DNA of 44,546 bases, taken from the NCBI RefSeq assembly GCF_900143215.1, contig NZ_FRDM01000031.1, forward strand, positions 1-44,546, given 5' to 3'. The notes below the pieces were generated by a model, which made no database searches, was not told where the DNA came from, and was given only the letters and a program-made list of their open reading frames with translations. Origin of the DNA: Geodermatophilus obscurus. Its GTDB lineage: Bacteria; Actinomycetota; Actinomycetes; Mycobacteriales; Geodermatophilaceae. This document shows positions 16,016-23,456 of this stretch, in pieces (the first letter of the stretch is position 1; each line of letters starts with the position of its first letter). The translations under genes and the position numbers were made by a program.

Positions 16016-16933
16016 TCACACGTGCCAGGGAAACCGGCTGAAGTCCGGATCCCGCTTCTCCAGGAACGCGTCGCGGCCCTCCACGGCCTCCTCGGCCATG
16101 TAGGCCAGCCGCGTCGTCTCACCGGCGAACAGCTGTTGGCCCACCAGCCCGTCGTCGATCAGGTTGAACGAGTACTTGAGCATCCGCTGAGCGGTCGGGC
16201 TCTTGGCTACGATCCGCCGTCCCCAGTCCAGCGCCGTCCGCTCGAGCTCGGCGTGCGGGACGACGCGGTTCACCATGCCCATGCGGTGCGCGTCCTCGGC
16301 GGAGTACTCCTCGCCCAGGAAGAACACCTCGCGGGCGAACTTCTGGCCGACCTGCCGGGCGAGGTAGGCCGAGCCGAAGCCGCCGTCGAAGCTGCCGACG
16401 TCGGCGTCGGTCTGCTTGAAGCGGGCGTGCTCGGCGCTGGCCAGCGTGAGATCCGAGACGACGTGCAGGCTGTGGCCCCCACCGGCCGCCCAGCCCGGGA
16501 CGACGCAGACGACGACCTTGGGCATGAAGCGGATCAGCCGCTGCGCCTCCAGGACGTGCAGCCGGCCGAGTCCTCCCCCGCCCGCACCACCCCCTGCCGC
16601 CTGCCCCTCGGCGTGCTCGTACCCGTACTTCCCGCGCACCCGCTGGTCGCCGCCGGAGCAGAACGCCCAGCCCCCGTCCCCGGGGCTGGGCCCGTTGCCG
16701 GTGAGGAGCACGCAGCCGACATCGGTCGACAGCCGGGCGTGCTCCAGGGCGGTGATCAGCTCGTCGACGGTCTGCGGGCGGAAGGCGTTGCGCACCTCGG
16801 GCCGGTCGAACGCGATCCGCACGACGCCGGCGTCGACGGCGCGGTGGTAGGTGATGTCGGTGAAGTCGAAGCCCTCGACCGGCTGCCACGCCGCGCTGTC
16901 GAAGATCTCGGAGACGTCGTCGCGGGCGGTCAT
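16016..16933 (-). CDS. menB: 1,4-dihydroxy-2-naphthoyl-CoA synthase
   Basis: 305-residue crotonase-fold enzyme that closes the second ring of menaquinone, converting o-succinylbenzoyl-CoA to 1,4-dihydroxy-2-naphthoyl-CoA. Diagnostic blocks: ITYHRAVDAGVVRIAFDRPEVRNAF, FCSGGDQRVRG (oxyanion hole), LHVLEAQRLIR, and TDADVGSFDGGFGSAYLAR with the acidic residue of the Mycobacterium-type (bicarbonate-independent) enzyme, then SFNLIDDGLVGQQLFA. A glycine-rich stretch (AAGGGAGGGGLGR) replaces the flexible loop that is also variable in homologues. No other men genes are adjacent, but a GGR-type flavoprotein lies 2.4 kb away. Confidence 0.93.
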   Translation of the reverse strand: MTARDDVSEIFDSAAWQPVEGFDFTDITYHRAVDAGVVRIAFDRPEVRNAFRPQTVDELITALEHARLSTDVGCVLLTGNGPSPGDGGWAFCSGGDQRVRGKYGYEHAEGQAAGGGAGGGGLGRLHVLEAQRLIRFMPKVVVCVVPGWAAGGGHSLHVVSDLTLASAEHARFKQTDADVGSFDGGFGSAYLARQVGQKFAREVFFLGEEYSAEDAHRMGMVNRVVPHAELERTALDWGRRIVAKSPTAQRMLKYSFNLIDDGLVGQQLFAGETTRLAYMAEEAVEGRDAFLEKRDPDFSRFPWHV

Positions 16934-17165
16934 GGGCCGAACCTAGCGCCGTCCCGGAACGGTCACGGCAGGAGCCCGCCGCCCGGCGCGACGGCGACCT
17001 GCTGGTCCCCCACGGGCACGACGACGCCGCAGCGGGTGCGGGAGGACACCGGCCGGCTCCCTCGGCGTCGAGGACGGGGCGTGCACAGGGCAGGTACCCC
17101 GCACGCAGCGGCACCTCGGGAGGAACGGCGCCGTCCGCGCCCCCGCCGCGGGTAGCGTCGCCGGG

Positions 17166-17972
17166 GTGTCCGAGGGGCCCGCCGTGCGAGTCGGCACCGT
17201 CAACGTGGCCTCGGGCCGCAGTCCGGGCGGTCCGGTCCTCGACGCCGCGCAGCTGGAGAAGGCGGTCGCCGGCCTGGACGTCGACGTGCTCGCCGTGCAG
17301 GAGGTCGACGCCGGGCAGCCCCGCTCCCAGCGCGTCGACCAGGCCGCCGCCCTGGCGGCCGGGCTCGGTGCCGCGGACTGGCGGGCCGCGGCCACGGTGG
17401 CCGGCACCCCGGACCCGTTCCGCAGCTGGTCCCCGGCCGGTCCGGTGCTGCGCGGCCCGCACACCCCGGCCGACGGCCCGCTCTACGGCATCGCGCTGCT
17501 CAGCCGGCTGCCGGTGCTCGAGTGGTCGGTGCTCGACCTGGGCGCGGGCCGGGCGCGGCTGCCGGTGCAGGGCCCCGACCCGCGCACCGGTCGGGTCCGG
17601 TGGTGGTGGTTCCCCGACGAGCCGCGGGCCGCCGTCGCCGCTCGGCTGGAGTCGCTGACCGTCGTCGCCACGCACCTGTCGTTCGCGCCGCACACCGCCG
17701 TCCGCCAGCTGCTGCGGCTGCGGCGGTGGATCGCCGGGATGCCCGGCCCGGTGGTGCTGGCCGGCGACCTGAACCTGCCCGGCGCGCTGCCCGGCCGGCT
17801 GCTCCGGGCCACTCCGCTGGTGCGCGAGCCGAGCTTCCCGGCGTCCGGCCCGCGGGTGCAGCTGGACCACCTGCTGGCCGTGGGAACCGGGCTTCGCGGC
17901 CGGGACGCCGAGGCCTCGACGCTCCCGGTCGGCGACCACCGCGCGCTCACGGTGACGGTGACCCCGGCCTGA
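17166..17972 (+). CDS. Endonuclease/exonuclease/phosphatase-family protein
   Basis: 268 residues with the EEP fold. Catalytic elements are in order: GTVNVASGR, VLAVQEVDAGQPRS (metal-binding Glu), THLSF (His), LAGDLNLPG (Asp/Asn pair), QLDHLLAVG and the final GDHRAL (Asp-His). Substrate may be DNA, phospholipid or phosphoinositide-like; sequence does not decide. There is no signal peptide, so it is cytoplasmic. GTG 17166 lacks a Shine-Dalgarno and has TAGCGT (17153-17158) seven bases upstream, typical of leaderless actinobacterial genes. Divergent from menB. Confidence 0.85.
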   Translation: MSEGPAVRVGTVNVASGRSPGGPVLDAAQLEKAVAGLDVDVLAVQEVDAGQPRSQRVDQAAALAAGLGAADWRAAATVAGTPDPFRSWSPAGPVLRGPHTPADGPLYGIALLSRLPVLEWSVLDLGAGRARLPVQGPDPRTGRVRWWWFPDEPRAAVAARLESLTVVATHLSFAPHTAVRQLLRLRRWIAGMPGPVVLAGDLNLPGALPGRLLRATPLVREPSFPASGPRVQLDHLLAVGTGLRGRDAEASTLPVGDHRALTVTVTPA

Positions 17973-18038
17973 GAGCGGCGCGATGGCCCCGCCCAGGGCA
18001 CCGCCCCGAGCCCTGACGCCCCCTTGCCGGGTCCCGCA

Positions 18039-18092
18039 GGCCCCGTCCGGAGGCTCGCCCCGAGCTTGCGAGGGATGAGAGGGACGGGGTCC
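18039..18092. repeat. Repeat/terminator element, copy A
   Basis: GGCCCCGTCC at 18039-18048 pairs with GGACGGGGTCC at 18082-18092, giving a terminator-like hairpin between the EEP and NUDIX genes. The internal segment (GGAGGCTCGCCCCGAGCTTG..) reappears in inverted orientation at 19203-19255. The hairpin could terminate transcription from both sides. Confidence 0.7.
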
Positions 18093-18096
18093 TTCT

Positions 18097-18564
18097 TCAG
18101 GCGGCGAGCAGGTCGTGCAGGCGGTACAGCGACGCCTCGAAGCCCGGGTGCAGCGGTAGCGACACCAGGTCACCGAGCGCCACCCAGGCCACGCCGTCGC
18201 TCTCGCCGTCCAGCCGCAGGTCGCCGGGCTCGATGCTGCGCACCGGCCGGGCCAGCACGGTCGTGTAGGACCAGCCGCCGTGGTCGTCCACCGAGGCGGG
18301 ACCGAGCTGCAGGTCCTGGGGCAGCAGGCCCAGCTCCTCCTGCACCTCCCGGAGGGCGCCGTGCTCCGGGGACTCCCCGGCGTGCAGCGCGCCGCCCGGC
18401 GTCCCCCACGTGCCGCCGTGGTGCGACCAGACCGCCCGGTGCTGCAGCAGCAGCTCCGGCCCGTCGGCGCCGGAACGGTGCACCAGCAGCCCGGCCGCGC
18501 CGACCCGGCCCCAGTGCCGGTGGCCGAGCGCGCAGGTCACCCAGCCGTCGGTCGAAGAGAACAC
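18097..18564 (-). CDS. NUDIX hydrolase
   Basis: 155 residues with a complete Nudix box GGALHAGESPEHGALREVQ followed by EELGL (G-x5-E-x7-R-E-x2-E-E-x-G). It hydrolyses some nucleoside diphosphate linked to another moiety; the family is too broad to name the substrate. The preceding WGTPGG and the RAVWSHHGG segment are typical of 8-oxo-dGTPase-like members. GTG 18564 (VFSSTDGWVTC) has CTGGGGG upstream. It is divergent from the LOG-family gene, with 54 bases between the start codons. Confidence 0.88.
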   Translation of the reverse strand: MFSSTDGWVTCALGHRHWGRVGAAGLLVHRSGADGPELLLQHRAVWSHHGGTWGTPGGALHAGESPEHGALREVQEELGLLPQDLQLGPASVDDHGGWSYTTVLARPVRSIEPGDLRLDGESDGVAWVALGDLVSLPLHPGFEASLYRLHDLLAA

Positions 18565-18618
18565 GCCCCCAGTGAACCCCGTCCGGGGTGCCGGCGCCGC
18601 CGTGACAGGCTCGGCGGC

Positions 18619-19200
18619 GTGCGCGTCGCCGTCTTCACCGGGTCCCAGAGCGGACCGCCGTCCCACCGGTCCGCCGTGGCGCAGTTCGCCGCCGGGCTCG
18701 CGTCCACGGGGGTGGGGATCGTCTACGGCGGTGGGCGCGCCGGGCTGATGGGTGTCGTGGCCGACGCCGCCCTGGCTGCCGGCGGCGAGGTCATCGGGGT
18801 CATCCCCCAGCACCTGGTGGACGACGAACTGGCGCACCCCGGGCTGCCGCGGCTGGAGGTGGTCACCTCCATGCACGAGCGCAAGGCGCGGATGGCCGAG
18901 CTCGCCGACGCCTTCGTCGCCCTGCCCGGCGCGGCCGGCACCCTCGAGGAGCTGTTCGAGGCCTGGACCTGGGGGATGCTCGGCCTGCACGCCAAGCCCG
19001 CCGTCCTGGTGGACGTCGACGGGTTCTGGCAGCCGCTGCTGGGCCAGCTGCGCCGCATGGTGGACGACGGCTACCTCGATGCCCGCCGGCTCGACGCGCT
19101 GGGCGTGGTCTCCGAGCCCGCGGAGCTGCTGGCGTTCGTCGAGCGGTACGAGCACCCGGTGCGGAAGTGGCGGGACCCCCTGCCCCCCGCCACTCGTTGA
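18619..19200 (+). CDS. LOG-family (TIGR00730) Rossmann-fold protein
   Basis: 193 residues. Family marks are VAVFTGSQSGPP, IVYGGGRAGLMGVVAD, MHERKARMAELADAFVALPG and GTLEELFEAWTWGMLG. LOG proteins are nucleoside-5'-monophosphate phosphoribohydrolases (cytokinin-activating type), cutting the N-glycosidic bond; in bacteria the physiological substrate is often unknown. The usual PGGxGT motif is PGAAGT here, one Gly to Ala change next to the active site, so activity should not be taken for granted. The start is GTG 18619 (VRVAVFTGS). Confidence 0.85.
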   Translation: MRVAVFTGSQSGPPSHRSAVAQFAAGLASTGVGIVYGGGRAGLMGVVADAALAAGGEVIGVIPQHLVDDELAHPGLPRLEVVTSMHERKARMAELADAFVALPGAAGTLEELFEAWTWGMLGLHAKPAVLVDVDGFWQPLLGQLRRMVDDGYLDARRLDALGVVSEPAELLAFVERYEHPVRKWRDPLPPATR

Positions 19201-19202
19201 AG

Positions 19203-19255
19203 GGCCCCGTCCCTGTCACCCCTCGCAAGCTCGGGGCGAGCCTCCGGACGGGGCC
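19203..19255. repeat. Repeat/terminator element, copy B (inverted)
   Basis: GGCCCCGTCC (19203-19212) and GGACGGGGCC (19246-19255) form a perfect 10-bp stem three bases after the LOG stop codon. The whole unit is an inverted copy of 18039-18092, sharing the segment CCTCGCAAGCTCGGGGCGAG. The pair brackets the NUDIX and LOG genes. Confidence 0.72.
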
Positions 19256-19285
19256 GGCCCTGCGGGGGGCCGTAGCGTCGGGCGG

Positions 19286-20407
19286 GTGGAGCGCTGGGAC
19301 GTCGTCGTGGTCGGGGGCGGCCCGGCCGGCTCCGCCACGGCGCTGGCCGCCCGGCGCAGCGGCGCCTCGGTGCTGGTGCTCGACCGGGCCGACTTCCCCC
19401 GCGACAAGGTGTGCGGCGACGGCGTGGCTCCGGAGGCGCTCGACGTCCTGGCCGGCCTCGGCGTCGACCGGGCCGCGGCGACCTCCGGGTACCCGCCGGT
19501 CCCCCGGCTCGCGCTGCGCGCGCCGGGCGGGGCGGTCGTCGAGCGCGACACGCACCGGCCGTCGTCCGTCGTCCCCCGGGAGGTGTTCGACGCCCGGCTG
19601 CTGGCGGCGGCACGGGGGGCCGGGGCGGAGTTCCGCCGGTCCACCGTCCGCACCCTGGTGGCCGACGCGGACGGCGTCACCGTCGACGGCACCGTGCGGG
19701 CGGGCGTGCTCGTCGGGGCGGACGGCGCGGAGTCCGTCGTCCGCCGGGCCCTCGGGCTGTCGACCAACCGCCCGGACCGGCTGGCCGTGGCGATCCGCGG
19801 CTACGCCCCCGCGCTGCCCGGCCAGGACGTCACCCAGGTGCTGGTGACCACCGAGCAGCGCTGGCCGGCCTACGCCTGGTCCTTCCCGCTCGGGAACGGG
19901 CGGGCCAACGTCGGCTACGGCGAGCTGGTGTCCGGCGGCGCGACCCGGACGGCGCTGGTCGACGGGCTGCACCGGCTGCTGCCGGGCGTGGCGCCCGAGG
20001 GGCTGCGCGCGCACCGGCTGCCGCTGTCCACCGGCCGGCCGCGGCTGCCCGACGGCCGGGTGCTGCTGGCCGGCGACGCCGCGTCGCTGGTCAACCCGCT
20101 GACCGGGGAGGGCATCTTCTACGCCGTCCTCTCCGGTGCACTGGCGGGTGCGGCGTGGTCCGCGGGTGCCGGCGCGGGCGCCCGGTACCGGGAGGCGCTT
20201 CGGCGGCGGCTCGGCGCGCACCTGCGCGCCACCCGGGTCGCCTCCGAGCTCTCCCGCTGGCCGCGGCTGATGGACGCCGCCGTGCGCGCGGCCGGCGCCG
20301 ATCAGCGGGTCTTCGACGACGTGGTGGCCCTCGGCCTGGCCGAGGGGCGGCTCACGGGGCGGACCGTTGCCGCGGCAGCCCGCCGGCTGGCCGGAGCACG
20401 GGGCTGA
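19286..20407 (+). CDS. Geranylgeranyl-reductase-family flavoprotein (possible menaquinone reductase)
   Basis: 373-residue FAD-dependent oxidoreductase. The N-terminus has the dinucleotide-binding motif VVVVGGGPAGSATALAARR and the family's RADFPRDKVCGDGV. The second FAD motif is RVLLAGDAASLVNPLTGEGI. These are diagnostic of the geranylgeranyl/digeranylgeranyl reductase group, which saturates isoprenoid double bonds; the mycobacterial member MenJ reduces menaquinone's beta isoprene unit. menB 2.4 kb away makes a menaquinone role plausible but not proven. GTG 19286 has TAGCGT seven bases upstream and no Shine-Dalgarno, so it is probably leaderless. Confidence 0.82.
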   Translation: MERWDVVVVGGGPAGSATALAARRSGASVLVLDRADFPRDKVCGDGVAPEALDVLAGLGVDRAAATSGYPPVPRLALRAPGGAVVERDTHRPSSVVPREVFDARLLAAARGAGAEFRRSTVRTLVADADGVTVDGTVRAGVLVGADGAESVVRRALGLSTNRPDRLAVAIRGYAPALPGQDVTQVLVTTEQRWPAYAWSFPLGNGRANVGYGELVSGGATRTALVDGLHRLLPGVAPEGLRAHRLPLSTGRPRLPDGRVLLAGDAASLVNPLTGEGIFYAVLSGALAGAAWSAGAGAGARYREALRRRLGAHLRATRVASELSRWPRLMDAAVRAAGADQRVFDDVVALGLAEGRLTGRTVAAAARRLAGARG

Positions 20408-20661
20408 CGGCGACCTCGACGCGGTCGCGGCCGGCCCGCTCGGCCTGGTAGAGCGCCGCGTCGACGGCGGCGTAGAGCTCCTGCACGGAGGCGGCGTGCA
20501 GCGGCGCGTGGGCGACCCCCACGCTGATCGACAGCGGCAGCGCGCCGCGGTCCGCGCGCGGCCAGGGGTGAGGCCCGCACCGTCTCGACCAGCGGCCCGG
20601 CGCGCCGGGCCGCGGTCTCGGCGGTGCACGGCCCTTCGGCGAACTCCCACGTCGGGCCCAC
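20352..20661 (-). pseudogene. GGDEF-domain (diguanylate cyclase) remnant
   Basis: On the minus strand one frame reads LPLSISVGVAHAPL then ELYAAVDAALYQAERAGRDR, the C-terminal third of a GGDEF domain (SiGvA, ADxALYxAKxxGRdR). Just upstream, a different frame carries TAETAARRAGPLVETVRASP, which matches the helix preceding it. So the domain is split by a frameshift, and the GG(D/E)EF catalytic loop and everything before it is gone (only EFA remains). The 3' end overlaps the end of the flavoprotein gene on the other strand. It cannot make cyclic-di-GMP. Confidence 0.7.
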
Positions 20662-20717
20662 GGAACTGTCAGACCGTGCGCGCAGGATAGCGGGCAGTGA
20701 TCAGAAGGAGGACGGTT

Positions 20718-21041
20718 GTGACGATGCCCCCCGCACCGGCTCGGGCGCACGAGGTGACCATCCACCTCACCGACGACCTGCTGGCCGGCGGGCTGGCCGA
20801 CGTCCGCTGGACGCTGCTCGGCACGCTGCACGCCGGCGCCCGCTCCCTCGTGGTCGACCTCTCCCAGGTCCAGCACCTGCCGGACGCCGTCGTCGCGGTC
20901 CTGGTGTCGGCGCACCGCATCTGCCGGGCCCGCGGTGGCGCGGTGGTGCTGCGCGGCGCCGACCCCCGCACGGAGGGGCTGCTGCGCCGCACCGGCCTGT
21001 GGCGGGTCCTGGTCGCCGAACCCGGGCGGGCGGTCGCATGA
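20718..21041 (+). CDS. STAS-domain protein (anti-sigma-factor antagonist type)
   Basis: 107 residues forming a STAS fold: EVTIHLTDDLLAGGLADVRWTLLGTL, SLVVDLSQVQHLPDAVVAVLVSAHR, then GGAVVLRGADPRTEGLLRRTGL. STAS proteins usually bind anti-sigma kinases in partner-switching control of stress sigma factors. The phosphorylated Ser/Thr would lie in the QHLPDAVVAVL loop; here that position is Asp (canonical D-S/T replaced by PDA), which may mimic phosphorylation or mean a different mechanism. GTG 20718 has AAGGAGG six bases upstream. It overlaps the following STAS gene by ATGA. Confidence 0.8.
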   Translation: MTMPPAPARAHEVTIHLTDDLLAGGLADVRWTLLGTLHAGARSLVVDLSQVQHLPDAVVAVLVSAHRICRARGGAVVLRGADPRTEGLLRRTGLWRVLVAEPGRAVA

Positions 21042-21282
21042 CCGGGGTGCTGAGCGAGGTCGTCGACCGGCGGACGGGGCTGATCACGGTGCGCGGCCAC
21101 CGACCTCCAGCGGCGCGGACCTGGTGTGGGGCACGGCCGACCAGCTCCGCGGTGCCGGCCACGCCCGCGTGGTGCTCGACCTCCGCGGCGGGGGCACCGC
21201 CGACGTCGAGCGCCTGGCGGTGCTGGGCGAGCTGCACCGTGACTTCCGCGTGGACGGTGGGGAGCTGCTCATCCGCAGCTGA
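21038..21282 (+). pseudogene. Second STAS-like gene, frameshifted
   Basis: ATG 21038 overlaps the previous stop (ATGA) and starts MTGVLSEVVDRRTGLITVRGH. About base 21100 the meaningful frame shifts by one: the continuation TSSGADLVWGTADQLR..ARVVLDLRGGGTADVERLAVLGELHRDF..GGELLIRS lies in frame 1 and ends at 21282. A single missing base near CACCGACC explains it. The whole makes an ~81-residue STAS-like protein (LDLRGGGTADVERL). It could be a real inactivation or a sequencing error. It ends 8 bases before the island boundary. Confidence 0.65.
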
Positions 21283-21290
21283 TCGCTGAG

Positions 21291-21315
21291 GCGGAGGGCG
21301 TGGGATTCGAACCCA
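21291..21315 (-). other. Left attachment repeat: tRNA-Ser 3' fragment
   Basis: Twenty-five bases identical to the 3' end of the tRNA-Ser gene at 37703-37789 (T-loop TTCGAAT, T-stem, acceptor strand and discriminator), in the same orientation. No anticodon or D-arm follows. This is the displaced original 3' end of the target tRNA, marking the island's left junction. Confidence 0.85.
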
Positions 21316-21895
21316 TGACGAGCTGTGAACGCCCAGCTGTTCCCACAACTGCTCGAGGCCGTCGGGACATGCGCTCCAGGTCGCATGACCGTATGCAGCA
21401 CCCGGCACGGCCGCGAGCGGCAGGCCGAGGACGATCCAGCTGACGGGGACCGGTCATGGCCGCTGCTGGGTGCACTGCGACCCTGCTGTGGACCCAGGTC
21501 GCGTCGCCCATGAGCACCCGTCCTGGGAAGCGAGGACCCCCGCCCGAGGGACGCGCGGCTGGGAGTGGCAGCTCCGGAGGCCATGCTGGTCGGGATTGCC
21601 CCGCTGGACGGTGCGCTCTCCGAATTGTTCGGGGCCCAACTGGCCATTAAGGTTCGATTCCCCTCACCCGCTCCATGTACTGGCCAGCTCACCTGTCCGT
21701 GTGCCCGATTCAGGACGGCGTGCGCACCTCTCTCGACGCCTCAGGGACGCCGACCTCTGTCGACAGCTGACCACCGGACTCGACCCGTTCATCCGGCACG
21801 GTCGGAGCACGACCTCGATGCCCGCCGACAGGTGGTGCCCCGACCCGCAGCCTGGCTTCAGTCGCTCAGGTCGTGCGAGTTGCAGCGCGGTCCGG
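21316..21895. other. Non-coding left end of the island
   Basis: I find no gene on either strand here. It holds the tRNA-Gly 3' remnant at 21651-21675 and otherwise unassigned sequence with less codon bias than flanking genes. Confidence 0.6.
21651..21675 (+). other. tRNA-Gly 3'-end remnant, possible second att site
   Basis: GGTTCGATTCCCCTCACCCG followed by CTCCA matches the T-loop, acceptor strand, U73 discriminator and encoded CCA of bacterial tRNA-Gly (5' strand GCGGGTG). The 5' T-stem (TAAGG) does not pair and no upstream body is present, so it is not a functional tRNA. It looks like the footprint of an element that used tRNA-Gly as its attachment site. Confidence 0.6.
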
Positions 21896-22312
21896 CTACG
21901 ACGACCGGGCCGCGTGGGTGACCAGCACCGGCATCGGTGAGTCAAGGATGATCCGCTGCGCGATGCTGCCGGTGAGCAGCTTGCCGACCGGGCTGCGCCG
22001 CTTCAGACCGAGGACGAGCAGCTCTGCGTCCGCCCCGATGGCCAGGTCGATGATCGCCTCCGCAGCGTCGCCGCCGTCGTCGACGACGCGCACCTCCATC
22101 TCCGGGTCGCCCGCCGCCCGCAGTTCCGCGAGTTGCCGTTCGATCTCCTCGCGCAGCGCCTGGTCGTCGGTCGCGTGGTCGTGCTCGAACCACTCCTGCC
22201 TGTCGGTCGCGAGTGCCACCAGCGGGGCCCCGCGCAACCGTGCCTCACGCACCGCCAGAGCGAGCGCGGCAGCGCCCTCCGGTGTCGGGCCGTACGCCAC
22301 ACAGATCGTCAT
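21896..22312 (-). CDS. Universal stress protein (UspA family)
   Basis: 138-residue single-domain Usp: MTICVAYGPTPEGAAALALAVREARLRGAPLVALAT at the start, then DDGGDAAEAIIDLAIGADAELLVLGLKRRSPVGKLLTGSIAQRII and MPVLVTH at the end. The ATP-binding G-x2-G-x9-G-S pattern is largely kept (LKRRSPVGKLLTGSIAQ). ATG 22312 has GGGAGCGAC upstream; an upstream ATG 11 codons earlier is less likely. The stop is TAG, which is notable in an organism that also uses UAG for selenocysteine. It is divergent from tctC, sharing a 148-base promoter region; Usp genes are often found beside TctABC operons. Confidence 0.87.
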   Translation of the reverse strand: MTICVAYGPTPEGAAALALAVREARLRGAPLVALATDRQEWFEHDHATDDQALREEIERQLAELRAAGDPEMEVRVVDDGGDAAEAIIDLAIGADAELLVLGLKRRSPVGKLLTGSIAQRIILDSPMPVLVTHAARSS

Positions 22313-22423
22313 GTCGCTCCCGTCAGGCGCGTGCGGATGGCGCAAACCCTAAGCCCTCGCGAGTGGCGGAATGGGCGACGTTCATTGCGTTCACAACGGT
22401 TCTTGAGTTCTCGAACGCGGGCA

Positions 22424-22452
22424 TTGGGTTCTCCTGCGGCGGGCGATAGCGT
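22424..22452 (+). promoter_or_regulatory. Putative promoter of tctCBA
   Basis: TTGGGT (22424-22429), 17-base spacer, TAGCGT (22447-22452), eight bases before ATG 22461, which would give a leaderless mRNA. No Shine-Dalgarno precedes the ATG. Confidence 0.45.
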
Positions 22453-22460
22453 TACCGGGC

Positions 22461-23456
22461 ATGCCACGGAGGCGGGTCGTCGCAACGCTGGGAATCCTGC
22501 TCGTCGCCGCGCTCGCGGTCACGGCCTTCACCGATGCCGCCCGGTCAGGGGAGGGTCAGGCCGCACGTGCCAGTCTCACGCTGATCGCCCCGGCCGCGGC
22601 CGGCGGTGGTTGGGACCTGGTCGCCCGCGAGGGCCAGCAGGCGATGCGCACCGGCAACATCGTCAACACCGTCCAGGTGGTCAACATCCCCGGGGCTGCT
22701 GGGACCATCGGGCTGAACCAGCTGGCCGGCCTGACCGGCCAGGGCACCACGATGATGGTGACCGGCACGGTGATGCTCGGCGGGATCAGCCAGTCCGGCA
22801 GTGCGATCAGCATGCAGGACACCACTCCGATCGCCCGGCTGGCCGAGGACTTCGAGGTCATCGCGGTGCCTGCGGAGTCGCCGTTCCGCACCTTCGACGA
22901 CTTCGTGCAGGCCTGGGCTGCGAACCCGGCCGCGGTGCCGATCGGCGGCGGGTCGGCCGGTGGCATCGACCACATGGTGGCCGCCCAGATGGCGCAGGCC
23001 GCTGGAGTTCCGGTCGAGACCGTGCAGTACACGGCGCATGCCGGCGGCGGTGAGCTCACGCTGAGCCTGCTGTCCACCGCGGCCGGCACCGTCGGGGTCG
23101 GGATCAGCGGCTACAACGACTTCGCCGACCTCGTCGACAGCGGTCAGCTGCGGGTGCTCGCCGTCGTGGCACCGGAGCGCCTGGCCGGGATCGACGCGCC
23201 TACGATGACCGAGCTCGGCCTGCCGGAAGTCGATCTGGTCAACTGGCGCGGCCTGGTCGCCCCACAGGGGATCACCGACGCGCAGCGGACCGAGCTGGAG
23301 CAGATCGTGCGCGAGATGGTCGCCACCGAGTCCTGGTCCGAGGCGGTCGAGCGCAATCGGTGGGTGCGCAGCGAGATCTACGGCGAGGACTTCGAGGAGT
23401 TCCTCGTCGAGGAGCAGGGCCGGATCGACGCACTCCTCGAGGAGCTGGGGCTGTGA
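22461..23456 (+). CDS. tctC: Tripartite tricarboxylate transporter substrate-binding protein (Bug/TctC family)
   Basis: 331-residue periplasmic-type binding protein. The N-terminus PRRRVVATLGILLVAALAVTAF is a signal sequence or signal anchor (no lipobox cysteine is visible). Bug-family blocks are LTLIAPAAAGGGWDLVAREG, VVNIPGAAGTIGLNQLAG, FDDFVQAWAANPAAVPIGGGSAGG and VNWRGLVAPQGITDAQ. It captures a carboxylate and delivers it to TctAB. The ligand may be citrate, another tricarboxylate or an aromatic acid; the family is broad. First gene of a complete transporter operon; stop and tctB start overlap by one base. Confidence 0.9.
   Translation: MPRRRVVATLGILLVAALAVTAFTDAARSGEGQAARASLTLIAPAAAGGGWDLVAREGQQAMRTGNIVNTVQVVNIPGAAGTIGLNQLAGLTGQGTTMMVTGTVMLGGISQSGSAISMQDTTPIARLAEDFEVIAVPAESPFRTFDDFVQAWAANPAAVPIGGGSAGGIDHMVAAQMAQAAGVPVETVQYTAHAGGGELTLSLLSTAAGTVGVGISGYNDFADLVDSGQLRVLAVVAPERLAGIDAPTMTELGLPEVDLVNWRGLVAPQGITDAQRTELEQIVREMVATESWSEAVERNRWVRSEIYGEDFEEFLVEEQGRIDALLEELGL

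Noticed and set aside
21560..21680. A complete tRNA-Gly gene
   Set aside because: Only the 3' T-loop and acceptor match; the 5' acceptor strand, D-arm and anticodon are absent and the T-stem does not pair.
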